A stretch of DNA of 64,000 bases from Oegoconia quadripuncta (taxonomy: Eukaryota; Arthropoda; Insecta; Lepidoptera; Autostichidae). Both the position numbers and the translations under genes were made by a program. The stretch covers positions 4,159,001 through 4,223,000 of the forward strand of contig OX438745.1 of assembly GCA_949316235.1 (NCBI GenBank), read 5' to 3'. Shown piece by piece: positions 33,642 through 44,924 of this stretch. Within the stretch, counting starts at the first letter, position 1. Every line of letters begins with the position of its first letter. The notes under the pieces were generated by a model that was not told the DNA's origin, searched no databases, and was given only the letters and a program-made list of their open reading frames with translations.

Positions 33642-34020
33642 CATTTTTCTAGTAGGTAACTCCATAGTACTAGATATGGTTTTGCTTAGTTTGGGGCTTG
33701 GTAATATATTTTTTAATTATTGACTGGTCAGCAACTCTGAGAGACCAGAGTTTCGAACCTGTTACCTCTATTAACCCGATGTTGTAAATTTTGATCCCAG
33801 TTCACGGATGCAATGTGAACCTTATCAAGATAGAGCGCGGTGTTCTCTGTACGGATGTAAACACGTGTTGGACACGTGCGTTTCATTAATCTATAACCAT
33901 TATGTTTGCTACTACTGTATAGGTATACTTACTCACATGTATGGCACGCACTTCGTTAACCGACTTCAGGTGAATTAGATAGGTATATGAATGTTGGAGA
34001 CTGGGATCTTGGTTGATGGG
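33642..34020. other. unassigned DNA
   Basis: No repeat or coding signal recognised. Confidence 0.3.
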
Positions 34021-34265
34021 AATCATCATCAGCCCGTAAACATCCTACTGCAGGGATATAGGCCTTACCTCGTATATGGGTGAGTATGGGTCATAGTCCA
34101 CAACGCTGGCCCAATGCGGGTTGGGGTCTTCAAATACCTTTGAATTTTTATTTCTCAGGCATGCAGGTTTCCTTTCGCCGTTTAAGAGCAGTCGAATAAA
34201 TGCACATAAGCAATTAAATTAAATTTAAAACTCATTGGTACAAGGCTGGCCTAGAAATCGAAGTT
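34021..34265 (-). mobile_element. SINE-C, head mostly lost
   Basis: CATCATCAGCCCGTAAACAT at the left; extends to ACTCATTGGTACAAGGCTGG and stops at the start of the B-box region. Confidence 0.75.
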
Positions 34266-34863
34266 AATGGGTAATAGTCGAAAAACATATGTTCCGTTGA
34301 AATTTTTTTATTAGACTAAAAAATCCGTTCGTATGGTAAAACCTTGTAATTAGGTGTATAGGGCCCCTTCGAGTTCACATTTCAGCTACTGCAGGGTTGT
34401 CGTAGTCGTGCCTCTGACTGTACGTACAAACAAGACCCTTGTACCTACCACCCTAGCTATAGAGTATTTGCTACCGAAACCTACCAACTTTGATAAACTG
34501 AAATTCAAGATTTAACAGCCATTTCCTACAGTTTGACGTTGTAGGTCTTCACTTTGCCTAACATTAGTGGGAATTGAATTTCGATATCAATACAACTTTG
34601 AGTATGGTACAGTTGGTTATGTCAAAGGGACTGCTGTGTTCGCCATCATGCCACAGGATCTCCGCTGATGAACATTGGCGTCCCCCATAGGTTTTCAGAC
34701 CTTTTCTGTAGTCCAGTGAGGATACACTTTTAACTTCTTATAATTTTAAAGGCCGTGATTTTTTGCACATGGGTAAGACCTGTCAGTGATAGAAAAAAAA
34801 ATCTAACAAATTGGTAACTTGCTTTGGATACTTAGTAATTAAACAGATTATATCTACAGCCTA
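34266..34863. other. unassigned DNA
   Basis: No repeat or coding signal recognised. Confidence 0.3.
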
Positions 34864-34990
34864 CACCTTCCTCAAAGGCCGGCAACGCGTCTGTGACCCT
34901 TTTGGTGTTGCGGGTGTCCATGGGCGGCGGTGATTGCTTTCCATCAGGTGACCCGCATGCTCGTTTGCCGCCCTCTCATAGAAAAAAAAA
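34864..34990 (+). mobile_element. LINE 3' end (CATGGGCGGCGG type)
   Basis: CACCTTCCTCAAAGGCCGGC to CCGCCCTCTCATAGAAAAAA. Same terminus as 1.8 and 60.6 kb. Severely 5'-truncated. Confidence 0.7.
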
Positions 34991-36835
34991 ATGATTAAAA
35001 TTACCGCTGTGAATTTGATTGCGTCGGAGAATATACTACATCTGTAACTATTTTCAAGATTTAAAATAAAGGAATATAATTTCAGTAGAATCTGTAAAGT
35101 CGATGCTATTGACATTAAAAAATATGAGGCGATATATTCTGTAAAACAATTATTAAAGAAACACATGTGTGGTAGGATATTTAGTTTATCATTTCTTTTT
35201 TTATTTAGCCTCTGCAAATTTCGGACGCCTTTGTATTTCTTCCGCATTCTGGACAAAGAGCTGAATTCCGGACGCATGGCAACCCTACCTATGGGGTATA
35301 ACCATAATCAGTTATAATTTAAAAGAACCGCTACCTACCTATATACCTACTTAGTAGAGATTGTATAAATTATTCTTTATCGCACCAAAATATTACAATA
35401 ACAGAGTACAAACAATAGGTCACGTACAAAGGTGGACTTATCTCTTTAAGAGATACGTAGGTATCCCCGTCATCGACGGGATATGTCTATTAAGTACCGT
35501 AGTATTTTAAATTTTATTTATACTGAACCCATTTACGAAAAGGTAATTGTAAAAAAGTACTTTGCTATCGACTTGTTCATTTTATCTACTGATAATCCAC
35601 AACGATATTTCAGTGTGTACGAGTACAATGTGTACGTAAATAACGCCACGTGATTGGTCCGCTCGGGTAATATTTTGTTATCTAATATTTCACATAACCG
35701 CCTTTATCTTTCATAGCGCTTTACATGGGTCATAAAAAATACTAGAAATCGTATACGTAAGTAATCAAACTGAGTAAAACTAGAAATAATTGTTGCCTGG
35801 ATTATTCTAGAACTCGCAGAAATCTTTTATTGGGTACAAGGTAACATTAATATAGTTCTGGTAACGTTAGATGTTGCTAACATTTTAAATTGGTTTAAGA
35901 ACATTTTCCCTTTTGTGTGTCGTAAAAAAATACAACGTGCACAACAAAGACCCCGATAAATTAAAAATTCCAATTTCAAAATTGGAACGTGCCGTTCCTT
36001 ATTTAAATGCGATTTTAATCGAAACAAAGCGTGCGAGTCTAGCGTTCTATAAACAAATAGAGCGGTCGGCCATTTTGGTTCGTTAAAAACATTTTAGAAG
36101 GCGGAACTAGGTTGGGGTTTTTGTTCAAATTTCGAACAGCGACCCTCCAATCGCGTGCGCGGGCGGGGCCTGTCAATTCCACTGACTTGACGCAGACAAT
36201 GACCTTTTTTTTTCGTAAAACATGTTTGATGATTCGGAACGGAACGTTAGATTGTATATACTTAATTTTGTTTATAGTGGCACTTCCGAAAAGTTTTTAG
36301 GATGCATTTTGTGTCCGTGTATGCACAATGGGCAGCATTTTGCAGTCATTTTTTTGTTGACGCTGATTTTTATACGCAATGTTCTCTTTTGTATCGTTAA
36401 AATTTAAAATACTGGTGTATTTAACAATGAGCGGGTTTTCCCAAAAAAACTTTATAACTCGTCATTGTTTTGGTCATTTTTTAGTAGTACTGTCGTTTTT
36501 TTTAATCTCCATAATGGCCTGATGTAGTAACCAGATGGTTAAGCTATTCAACTGCCTAGTTAGCTGAATCGTAATGTATGGCATACATTTTCTGCATAAT
36601 AAGAAACTATACACTGCCGACTTCGGTGGTGTCCACAGCAACTTAACACAAAATACTACATTGTACGCTACACATTATTTATCTAATTTACCCAACTGCC
36701 TACAGTAGCATTTTTTGCCACAAATTACAGTATATCTTTATAATATCACTTGAAATTAAATTACATACGTATTGAGCTAATTACAACGTGCGAAATAACT
36801 GTGCAGCAATAAGAATAATATACAATACAGAGTAG
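34991..36835. other. mostly unique DNA with a CpG-rich patch
   Basis: A LINE 3' UTR scrap lies at 35372-35465 (-). A CpG-rich patch at 36030-36200 includes GCCATTTTG at 36069 and GTGCGCGGGCGGGGC near 36155. The 138-codon frame at 34861-35277 (-) overlaps the LINE end and is not a gene. Confidence 0.35.
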
Positions 36836-36985
36836 AATTGTAACCCTTATGCATGACACAAGGTGTGTGGTCAGAGATACCCCTTACATGAGCGTTTGGG
36901 TGTTTAACGCTTGAAATAATACCCACGATTCACCTTACGAAATATACAGAAATGCACACGTGACTGGAGGTGGGCCCATCGCCGC
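36836..36985 (+). repeat. R4, 5' two thirds
   Basis: GTGGTCAGAGATACCCC, ACCCACGATTCACC and GGGCCCATCGCCGCC. Runs directly into the LINE relic that follows. Confidence 0.55.
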
Positions 36986-37180
36986 CAGTGTTAAGGTTCT
37001 CGAGTGGAGACCACGCACCGGCAAGCGCAGCATAGGACGTCCACTCACAGGGTAGGCGGCGACCTCATGAAGGTCGCGGGAAGTCGCAGGATGCTAGCCG
37101 CTTCCGACCGCTCGCTTTGGAAATCTATTTGGGCTATGTTCTGCAGTGGACGTCCTGTGACTGGTATGATGATGAATGAA
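36986..37180 (+). pseudogene. RTE-like reverse-transcriptase C-terminal relic
   Basis: Reads EWRPRTGKRSIGRPLTG then a TAG stop; with a frame change it continues DLMKVAGSRRMLAASDR and a CAGTGGACGTCCTG end. Same family as 5.8 and 29.1 kb, closest to the latter in wording. Dead copy. Confidence 0.7.
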
Positions 37181-37200
37181 CCTGCTTACATTATAACATA

Positions 37201-37506
37201 ACGCCTCCGTGGCTCAATGTAAACAACATTGGGTTTGCGATTCGAAGGGTCGGGTTCTATCCCCAGCGGGGTACATGTTAAAGTACTCGGTTTGGTTGGT
37301 GGTAGCGCATTTTAAATGTCCACCTGGCTAACTACCTATCTTATCTAAATCTGCCGCCAAGCAACAATGTTAATAGCATTGTTGTGTTCCGGTTGTCAGA
37401 GATAAGATAGCCAGTCCTCCAAATGTGTTGGGGTTTCCGGGTCAGTACGCCTCCACCTTCGACTTCATCTTCACTTAATATTAGGTGTGACTGAGGTCAA
37501 GTACAA
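37201..37506 (+). mobile_element. SINE-1 without its A tail
   Basis: Head ACGCCTCCGTGGCTCAATGT, B box altered to GGTTCTATCC, body and TGACTGAGGTCAAGTAC end. The usual CCGTTGTGCAT plus A tail is replaced by AGTAGTAATAATATATATAT. Confidence 0.85.
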
Positions 37507-38130
37507 GTAGTAATAATATATATATTATTTTTATGCACTATTATATATATGGTCAGAAATATCCCAATCAATTTGGAATAAAGGTCGTGACGTTGTATGT
37601 CTGTGTTTTGTGGTAAGACAGTTGATGTTTTATCCATGTGATATATACTGTTTATTCCAATAGAGGAAGGACATAATAATTGCATCATTCGGCCATGCAC
37701 TAGTGTTAATTTATAAATGTTTTAAATGGCAGCTGTTAAATGCATTTGTGTTGACGTTTTCCTGTTTTCGAGTTTAGTTTATTAATTACATATCGTTGTT
37801 ATTTTGAAAGAACAATAATTATCTAAACCTAACGACCTATTTTACATTATATTTGCATGCTATAGAAATATATAATATGTAAATGTATGTAATTGCACCT
37901 GCATAATGTGTGACCAATATTATTAAATAAGTGAGATAAAATTTTATGCCATCATCGGCCTCTATTCCACTGCTGGAGGCCTAGCTTTAGGGCCTTGTCT
38001 TGATTAGCCCTAATCGCTGCAGCAATGCTATATGCTTTGTAAACTGGTTTTCGTAATTATTATTGTATGTAACCTTGTGAGATTTATCTGTTGTTTTTTA
38101 GATATGGAGAACTACATCATATTTTGACGT
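37507..38130. other. unassigned AT-rich DNA with repeat scraps
   Basis: An R4 scrap in reverse around 37550-37605 and a short LINE-like string at about 37970 (TCCACTGCTGGAGGCC). Confidence 0.35.
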
Positions 38131-38650
38131 TTTTTAAGGTTCCGTAGCTCAAAAGAAGTAAAGAACCCTTGTAGGATCACTTTTGTTGTCCGTCTGGATC
38201 TCTGTTGACCCCTTTATTTAGGAACACAAGTTTTAAGAAGCTTAACAGGATACTCTCACAATTGTGTAAAAAATAAGTATTTTGATTTTTTTTTGAATTT
38301 TGAACGTGGATTTATAAGTTGACATTAATAACAAATATGTCTACGGTCCCTTGGAGCTGTAAAATGAAGTCAATGCAATCAAAAAACACTGAAGTAAATG
38401 AAAACCTATAATGACACTTCCTGCTGACCTAGAATCATAAAATTTGACAAGAAGCGAGGTCTCACAGCCCAAGTAAATAAAAAATCGAAAGTCGTTAATT
38501 TGTTGTTATATGACGTAGAAAAAGAATTATTTTTGCGGTTACAAATCTATATTTTAAGAATCATTTATGTAGAAACTATCTGCATGAAAGTTTGGACGGA
38601 ACCCTCAGGGTGCGAGTTAGACTCGCACTTTTCCGATTTTTTTTTATTAG
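38131..38650 (+). repeat. dispersed repeat R7, complete copy
   Basis: Begins AAGGTTCCGTAGCTCAAAAG, passes TAGGATCACTTTTGTTGTCC and ATAAAATTTGACAAGAAGCG, ends GGAACCCTCAGGGTGCGAGT and CTCGCACTTTTCCGATTTTT. Second copy at 46.1-46.6 kb. I recognise the string as a common moth and butterfly repeat, class uncertain. Confidence 0.6.
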
Positions 38651-38805
38651 ACTTTACTGAGCCATTGGTCCAAGCTAATAAATAAGTAGAAATAAATTTC
38701 ATTTACAGAACAAATTGTTTATGAGTAGTGAAATAAATTACAGTAGATACCTATTACTATAATATACCGGATGAGGATTTTTACCATAAAGTAAAAAGTA
38801 TAGCA

Positions 38806-39107
38806 TATTAGGTAAGTGACCAATAAGTATTTTTTTTTTTTCCCAAAACTATCATAGAATAAATCGTTACTTGTCATTTGACGGTCGCGTTTGGAGCCTG
38901 TTCCACATAATTACATCATTAAATTAAATAAATAAAGAAAACTTCGAGAAAATATGAGTCCTAAATGAATTTCGCTTGATAGGAACCCTACGAATCCCGC
39001 ACGTCGCATATCAATCACTGGCAGGCGCGTGCGTTTTTGAAAAAAAAAAATAGGTAAGTGAAATACAAGCTATTGGCATAGGTAGTTTAATTTTTCGATG
39101 TTTGTTT
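38806..39107. repeat. unfilled counterpart of the 18.8-19.5 kb repeat
   Basis: GTCATTTGACGGTCGCGTTT, CACATAATTACATCATTAAA and AATGAATTTCGCTTGATAGG run without the 434-bp LINE. The end block TACAAGCTATTGGCATAGGT is inverted relative to 19.43 kb. Confidence 0.6.
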
Positions 39108-39309
39108 TCTTATCGTTACTAATTTTAACACACGTAACTCTACTCCGCCGCACCCACAACATTACTGCATGTGCGCACACCTTTATTTGCCCGCGTTGTT
39201 TACGCGCGGTGTGCGGTCACCTTTATCCTAATTGACACGTGTTAGCTAAATTGAAATGTATGAAACTGTGTGTAACTCAAGAGAGAGTTTAGATTCGCTA
39301 TTTTAGATA
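39108..39309. promoter_or_regulatory. small CpG-rich patch
   Basis: GTGCGCACACC, GTTTACGCGCGGTGTGCGG within 39150-39215; unique. Weak candidate for a regulatory island. Confidence 0.2.
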
Positions 39310-39475
39310 GACGACTGATTGGTGTAGTGGATAGTGACGCTGCCTTCGAAACCAATGGTTGCGGATTCGAATCCTGAAACGATTATTTATTTCTTGTATT
39401 TTTATGTTTATGTTTATCCGTTATCAAGTGTACATAGTGCAAGCTTTGATTAGTTTGGAACTAAATACATACAGA
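39310..39475 (+). mobile_element. SINE-B with internal deletions
   Basis: GACGACTGATTGGTGTAGTG, B box variant GGATTCGAATCC, then a shortened body ending near TTTGGAACTAAAT. Confidence 0.7.
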
Positions 39476-39861
39476 TTGAATACCTTATTTACAGAACTGA
39501 AAAAATACATTGAAGAAGTACTTTAGAGATGGAACTATGTAGGAAGTGCCTTTCCAACAAATTTTATTTCCATAAAGAGACACGTCTACTTGCTTTCGCA
39601 TTTTATTTTATGTAACTAGATATTTAAGTTACATTAATACCTTTTGTAATAATTAATAACGCGGCGGGTCAGTGACCTCATTCGCACTACACACAAACCT
39701 TTACAGGTTTTCGTTATGGATAAATAAAGAAAAAAAAATAACTTAAGTACCTAATAAAATAAAATTCTAATCTATTTATTACTACCAATTTTAAAAATGA
39801 AGAGCACTTTTATTAATCTTAGGAACCTGTGCCCCTTCATAATTTAGTTTACATACATACA

Positions 39862-40345
39862 TAATGTCACGATCTTTATTCCGAATGGGTTGGTCAAAAC
39901 ATCTCAAACATTGCGTTTGGATGTTCCAAATATTAAATAAATAAATAAATATTCTTTGACATACACACATCGCCATCTAGTAAGCAACTATAGGCTTGTG
40001 TTGTGGATACCAGATGGTTGATATACTACATAAATTTGTAAATAAATACTTATTATAAATGAAAACATCCATAACTCGGGTACACATGTCCGTATTCATC
40101 ACACAAACATATGCCCCTAGCGGGATTCGAACCCGCAACCTTTTGGTATAGTGGTCAGAGTTGCTAACCACTACACCAAACAGTTCGTCAAACATTAAAA
40201 GTTTAATTCTTGAACCACCATCCACGGTGCACCTTTACACACAGAAATGTACACGTGACAGGGGGTGAACCGTGAGCCCATCGCCGTTGAAAAGTTTTTT
40301 AGTGTAAGGTCCCTTGGTCGCCTTAGACGACACCCACGGAAGAGA
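39862..40345 (+). repeat. R4 split by SINE-A
   Basis: CACGATCTTTATTCCGAATG at the left and GCCCATCGCCGTTGAAAAG, ACGACACCCACGGAAGAGAG at the right. The SINE lies at 39938-40188, flanked by CAAATATTAAA (39927-39937) and CAAACATTAAA (40189-40199), an 11-bp target duplication with one change. Confidence 0.7.
39938..40188 (-). mobile_element. SINE-A nested in R4
   Basis: Left: TAAATAAATA tail then ACACACATCGCCATCTAG; B box reversed (GGATTCGAACCCGCAACC) at about 40120; right end is the reversed GACGAACTGTTTGGTG. Confidence 0.9.
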
Positions 40346-40429
40346 GGAGTTGAGTCTCTTCTTTTTAATTACCGAAACCACATGTAATTTGTATACGCCC
40401 AATCTGCTGTTTTCTTACTAACCCTAAGG

Positions 40430-40530
40430 TTGACTGGAAGAAATCCCTCTTTGGGATAAGTCCGCCGTTGTACTCAATTTATGTATCAACGCAAAATGTA
40501 TGTATTGCCTTTTTGTACAATACATCGTTT
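40430..40530 (+). mobile_element. LINE 3' UTR fragment
   Basis: GGTTGACTGGAAGAAATCCC, GGGATAAGTCCGCCGTTGTA. Diverged relative of the 3' UTR at 26.8 kb. Confidence 0.5.
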
Positions 40531-40570
40531 ACAAACAAACAAACAAACCACACAAGTGTCTGAAATAATA

Positions 40571-40692
40571 GCTAGTTCCCCAAATAAGATGGGGTTTCCG
40601 GGTCAGTACGCTACCACCTTCGGCCTCATCTTCACTTAACATCAAGTGTGATTGAGGTCAAGTGCTAACCCGTTGTGCATAAAAAAAAAAAA
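40571..40692 (+). mobile_element. SINE-1 3' third
   Basis: From CCCAAATAAGATGGGGTTTC to GTCAAGTGCTAACCCGTTGT, GCAT and an A run. Confidence 0.8.
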
Positions 40693-41196
40693 TATTTTAC
40701 AATATTGGCCGAAGCGGTTATTACAGAGACTACCACACCTATTATCAAACCCGACTTAATATGAAATAGGAATTTTCATTAAAAATAATAAACCGTAACT
40801 AATGTAATGTCATTATGTAGTTGGAAGCAAAAAACTTTCGCAGTTGTTTTTAAAGATTGTAGTCATTTCTCGAGGTCTCTCGGGCAAAAATAGTAGGCAA
40901 TTGTGGACCAATGTCTGTAATTTGGTCCACAATGTTGCGTGTAATGACAAAATTAAGAGCGAAATGCGTAACCCGCTTCAAGTATACGTATATTGTGGCC
41001 TGTGGGTAAACTACGCTGCTACATGTTTGTACATACGACATGTTTGGAAGATCGGATTGGAATTCAAAGTTTTAGAGTAGTAAAAATTCCGTAATAGAAA
41101 TTCAAAATTTAACATTGTATTTGTGTAGATTAACAATAAAAAAATAATTTTATGTATAACTGACAGTACTGGTAATTGTAGTGACAGTATCTACAA
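40693..41196. other. unassigned DNA with a short inverted repeat
   Basis: TTGTGGACCAA at 40901-40911 and TTGGTCCACAA at 40922-40932 are perfect 11-bp inverted arms around 10 bases. The frames here have no recognisable protein. Confidence 0.4.
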
Positions 41197-41462
41197 TTTT
41201 TTTTTATGATTGACTGGATTCGCGTTTGACCACAATCTCACCTGATGGAAAGTGACGATGTGGTCGAAGATGAAGCACGCGATCCCAGTTAATGCCTATT
41301 CACTCTGCTCTTGAAGATCCCAAGGTTGTAGGATTCAGGAAAGACTGACGCCGGAAGGGAGTTCCATGCCTTGGCTGTTCGGATGATGAATGAAGAATCA
41401 AACTTTTTAGTGCGAAAGATATTAACTATATACGGGTGGAATATGGAATTGTATATTAACAT
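41197..41462 (-). pseudogene. LINE C-terminus, intact short frame, with SINE-1-like 3' end
   Basis: The minus strand holds a 57-codon uninterrupted frame from ATG at 41462 to TAA at 41289. It reads IVNIFRTKKFDSSF, then IIRTAKAWNSLPASVFPE and SYNLGIFKSRVNRH. RTxKAWNSLP...YNLGxFKxRVNRH is the usual C-terminus of a non-LTR retrotransposon family with many relics in the window (15.4, 60.5 kb). No catalytic domain is present, so not functional. The 3' UTR (41288 down to 41197) contains CATCAGGTGAGATTG, GTGGTCAA and a CAT plus A-run end, closely matching SINE-1. Confidence 0.75.
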
Positions 41463-41492
41463 AGTTTCGGCATATAAAAGAATAGAAACAAC

Positions 41493-41735
41493 TCATCTTT
41501 CCCGTGGCTGGGTACCGTAAAAGGCGGTGTTTTTTGGAACTGTCCACCAAAAAACAGTTAATTTGCAAGTTTTCACGGCGGTCTCACCTGTCACGTGTGC
41601 ATTTCTTTATGTCAAAAGATGAACCGTGGATGTTGTTCCAAGATTAAAACTCTTAATGTTTTGAACACCCGAACGCTAATGTTTGGGATATCTCTGAGCA
41701 CATCATTTGGGGTATAGGTCGTGACGTTATCTATT
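41493..41735 (-). repeat. R4
   Basis: Reverse-sense copy: TTCCCGTGGCTGGGTACCGT at the left, GGGATATCTCTGAGCAC and GGTCGTGACGTTAT at the right. Confidence 0.6.
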
Positions 41736-43859
41736 TACTCGTATGTATATTTTAATTCACCCGGAATAATTTCGGTCGCAAAACCGCGTACCTAGTAATA
41801 TTTATTTATTTTTATTTTGGACATACAACAAGAGAAATACTAGATTCAAATATATAAATATAAATAGTATTTAACCTACAAGAATTGGATAAATCTATTT
41901 GTCTATATTTTTTTTATCTGAAGAAGTATTGATCCTGATCACGGCACCACTTTGAAGCTTGAGACAAATAGAAGTAGTTATAAAGAACCTGGAATAAGCA
42001 AATTATTTTTAGGTTAAATTCTAGCTATTCCTTCCATAATTTTGGCATTGTTTGTGGATGTTTCCATACTATTACATATACTTCATCCCGTCATCGCCCG
42101 CGGTCCACACGCAACGCACACAAACTCATTCTTTTTTGCGCAGCGACGAGTTAACGCACTCAAAACGATCCGCGTCACGCACACAACGCAAAAATGCTGG
42201 CGGACGAAAAACGCGAGACGCGCCTGTGAGACTCACGCACTTACGCACACAACTAAACTCGAAGGACACGACGCGAGGACATTAACCCCATGTTTTTTGC
42301 GAGAACGCAGCCGCACCGTGTACTACACTCGTCGTGCATTGGCCTTTGATTATTTATTTTTTTATGTTACGAATTCCCAAAGATCGTTCACTTGATCTAC
42401 ATCTATTGTGAGAATAGGGATGTGATGTCAGTGCTATTTGTGTATGTATGAGAATTTTCACATACTTTGTAGTTCAGTTTTATTTGCTTTATTTTTTAAT
42501 ATCACCGTTATATGGAATTTAGTGATATTTTTTTGGAATTAAGTAATGGTTATCCTATTTAAACAAGTATGACCTTCACTCATACAATAACTTCGAACAC
42601 AAACACCTGTCAGCTGTCTAAATAACATCAACCTTTTGTAACTCTCTCTTATCATTTCTTGTTTATCTCGCTTTAATATTTAAATTTATACATTTAAATC
42701 GATGTTAGCTAATGTTTAATGTAAAGCCATTAAAGCCTCCCGCCCCGGTAGAACCGGAACAAACCGGTAACAGTGAGTTTTTTGCCCGATGCCGTTAACT
42801 GGTATCAATGTACACTCGACATCTGAATGTGAAATAAGAACGAAATCGCACAGTTAAGAGCACTTGCGACGAGTTTGTAAGTTTTTGTTTCTTATTTGTT
42901 TTAAATCGATATAAGTTAAGCGAATATTTCTAGTTATGTTCCGTATATTTAACAAACTCATTATAGTCGATCAAAATAAAATATTTTTTTTTACAATTTA
43001 ACTATTATTTGATCTTGTTGGCTAATTTGAAGTGAGTACTGTACCTACTACAAATATAATTTAAGTTTCAGTCGTCGTCGTCAATAAAGAGGTACATAAG
43101 AGTGATAGTTTCATAAAAATACATAACATATAACAAAGTCAATTCCCGAAAATTGTGTTTAAAAAAAATAATTGGAAGCCAATGATCATTGAAGTGAGTA
43201 CATTGTTATCCAACCTAGCCCAACATTCGTCGCCGGGCCACCCCAATTCTGTCCCTAACCTACCCCAAAGTAGAACCCAAACGCACAGTGCGACTGTGTG
43301 TGCTGGCACGACGATACGCCTTGCGCACGTGTGCGAGAGTCACGTGCAACTTGCGCTCGTGTGCGTGCCGCCTTATGAATCGAGACGTTTGATTTGTCCG
43401 CTTCCTTTTATTATTTATTGCACGATTTATAAATAAAGTTATTTATTACAGGGGCTTCTTTAAAATGGACGGAGAAAAGTTTGAAGGAGTTTCATTAATT
43501 TTTAAGGCGTCGTTTTGTGTTAATGTTTTGTACGTGGCAGTTGCTTTAGTAAGATAGATGTTTTTTAGGCTTGGAATATATATTCCTAAATCGGAAGCTG
43601 TTTCGATATGTCAGTTGGTGAGCAAATACTGACATTCATTGACATAAAAGGTCATATAAGTCTAACGAATTACATTTTCATATGAGATGATCAAAATGCT
43701 TTGTTAGAATCGACAGATTAAATACCATTGTGATCAGTCCTTACTTTTTATTTAGTTCGGCCTATACCTGCTCAAGTAGAGTCACCCACTAATTCTAAGT
43801 GGTATACGCTGTACACTAACCCCCCGAGAGATAACCGCTGACATTAAACTATGTTTAAA
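41736..43859. other. unique DNA with CGCAC-rich islands
   Basis: Repeat-poor. Islands at 42095-42270 and 43260-43390 are dense in CGCACAC, GTGTGCG and ACGCG words. Donor-like GTAAGT near 42880 and GTGAGT at 42771 and 43194 allow non-coding exons but none can be assigned. The 117- and 93-codon frames over the islands are compositionally biased and not called as genes. Confidence 0.35.
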
Positions 43860-43990
43860 GCTTCGAAATGGCTTAACTGATTTCTATCAAAATTAAGTAT
43901 CACCTAGCTATCTAAAGTTTTCGCAATGGTTTATCCGTTTTGGTGCTGTAATGCCGCAGACAGACATAAACATTAAGCTTATAACATTTG
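43860..43990 (+). repeat. R12 fragment
   Basis: AAATGGCTTAACTGATTTCT, then TTTTGGTGCTGTAATGCCGC and AGACAGACATAAACA. Confidence 0.4.
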
Positions 43991-44600
43991 CGGAAGGGAT
44001 TTAAAGACCCACCACACCATTTACTTTCATTTGTTAACTCTATATTACAAAAAAAAAACGGTAAAGCAAGATTCATGTAACCCCATAATCCTCGGCTTAC
44101 GACCAAAATGCGTCAGTGAAGCCGACCCATATAAACGCGCGTAAGTGTGCGTGCCCCACATAAATACAAATTAACTGCCGAATTGTGTGCGTGAACGGGC
44201 GCGTGTGTGCGCCTCCTTCGCTCCGGATTCCAAGTTTGAAATTGGAATGAATGACGGTTAGGTTACTGACCTACGGCAACGTTCCTTTTATTGTAATTAC
44301 ATTAAACTTTACGATGTACTCACGATTCTCACGTTTTCAGGATGTCAACAGTCACGATATATATTTGAATATTGGTGATTGGAAGTTGGAGATAAGACAT
44401 TTAAGATAGGAATTTTCGGATAGTAATTAATGTTGATTGGAAATAAAAATATCGTCTTAGGCCTTAATTCCAATTTAGCACATGTTTTTAAAGGAATACA
44501 ACTCATTCATATGTATGTACCATATATATCGTAACTCTTATTATGGAATACCTAGTTTCTGGGGTCAAAATGTTCAGCTGAGAAATGATAGCGAATATTT
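43991..44600. other. unassigned DNA with one CGCAC island
   Basis: Island at 44135-44215 (GCGCGTAAGTGTGCGTG, GTGCGTGAACGGGCGCG). No coding gene seen. Confidence 0.35.
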
Positions 44601-44689
44601 CAACTTCGATATTTTATCTACTATTGATTTATTGTGCCGCAGTTGGGGCACAACTAGCCTCATTGGGAGAGGTTATGTGCCTGAATTCA

Positions 44690-44875
44690 CCACGCAGGTC
44701 AAGTACGGATTGGTTCATTTTTTTCTTGCTCGTTCTTCTCTGGGGAATCTGCTTTGCGAATGAGCAATAATGTCAATAATTTTAATATTAAGATTAAAAA
44801 TGTGACGTTTTCAAATGATAATCTTTATCCTACGAAATAAATATTTTTTAACTTTGACTTTGACTGTCGTTTTCA
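44690..44875 (+). mobile_element. R13, probable LINE 3' end
   Basis: CTTGCTCGTTCTTCTCTGGG to CTACGAAATAAATATTTTTT and a TTTGACTTTGACT tail. Confidence 0.55.
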
Positions 44876-44924
44876 ATCCGCCCCTGTAGTTTACCAACTT
44901 GGGGTAACAACTCCTTCAATCAAA

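Noticed and set aside
34861..35277. 138-codon minus-strand frame
   Set aside because: Runs antisense through a LINE 3' terminus and AT-rich DNA; no motif.
42042..42395. 117-codon frame
   Set aside because: Lies over a CGCAC-rich island whose composition removes stops; residues are dominated by H, T, R and A.
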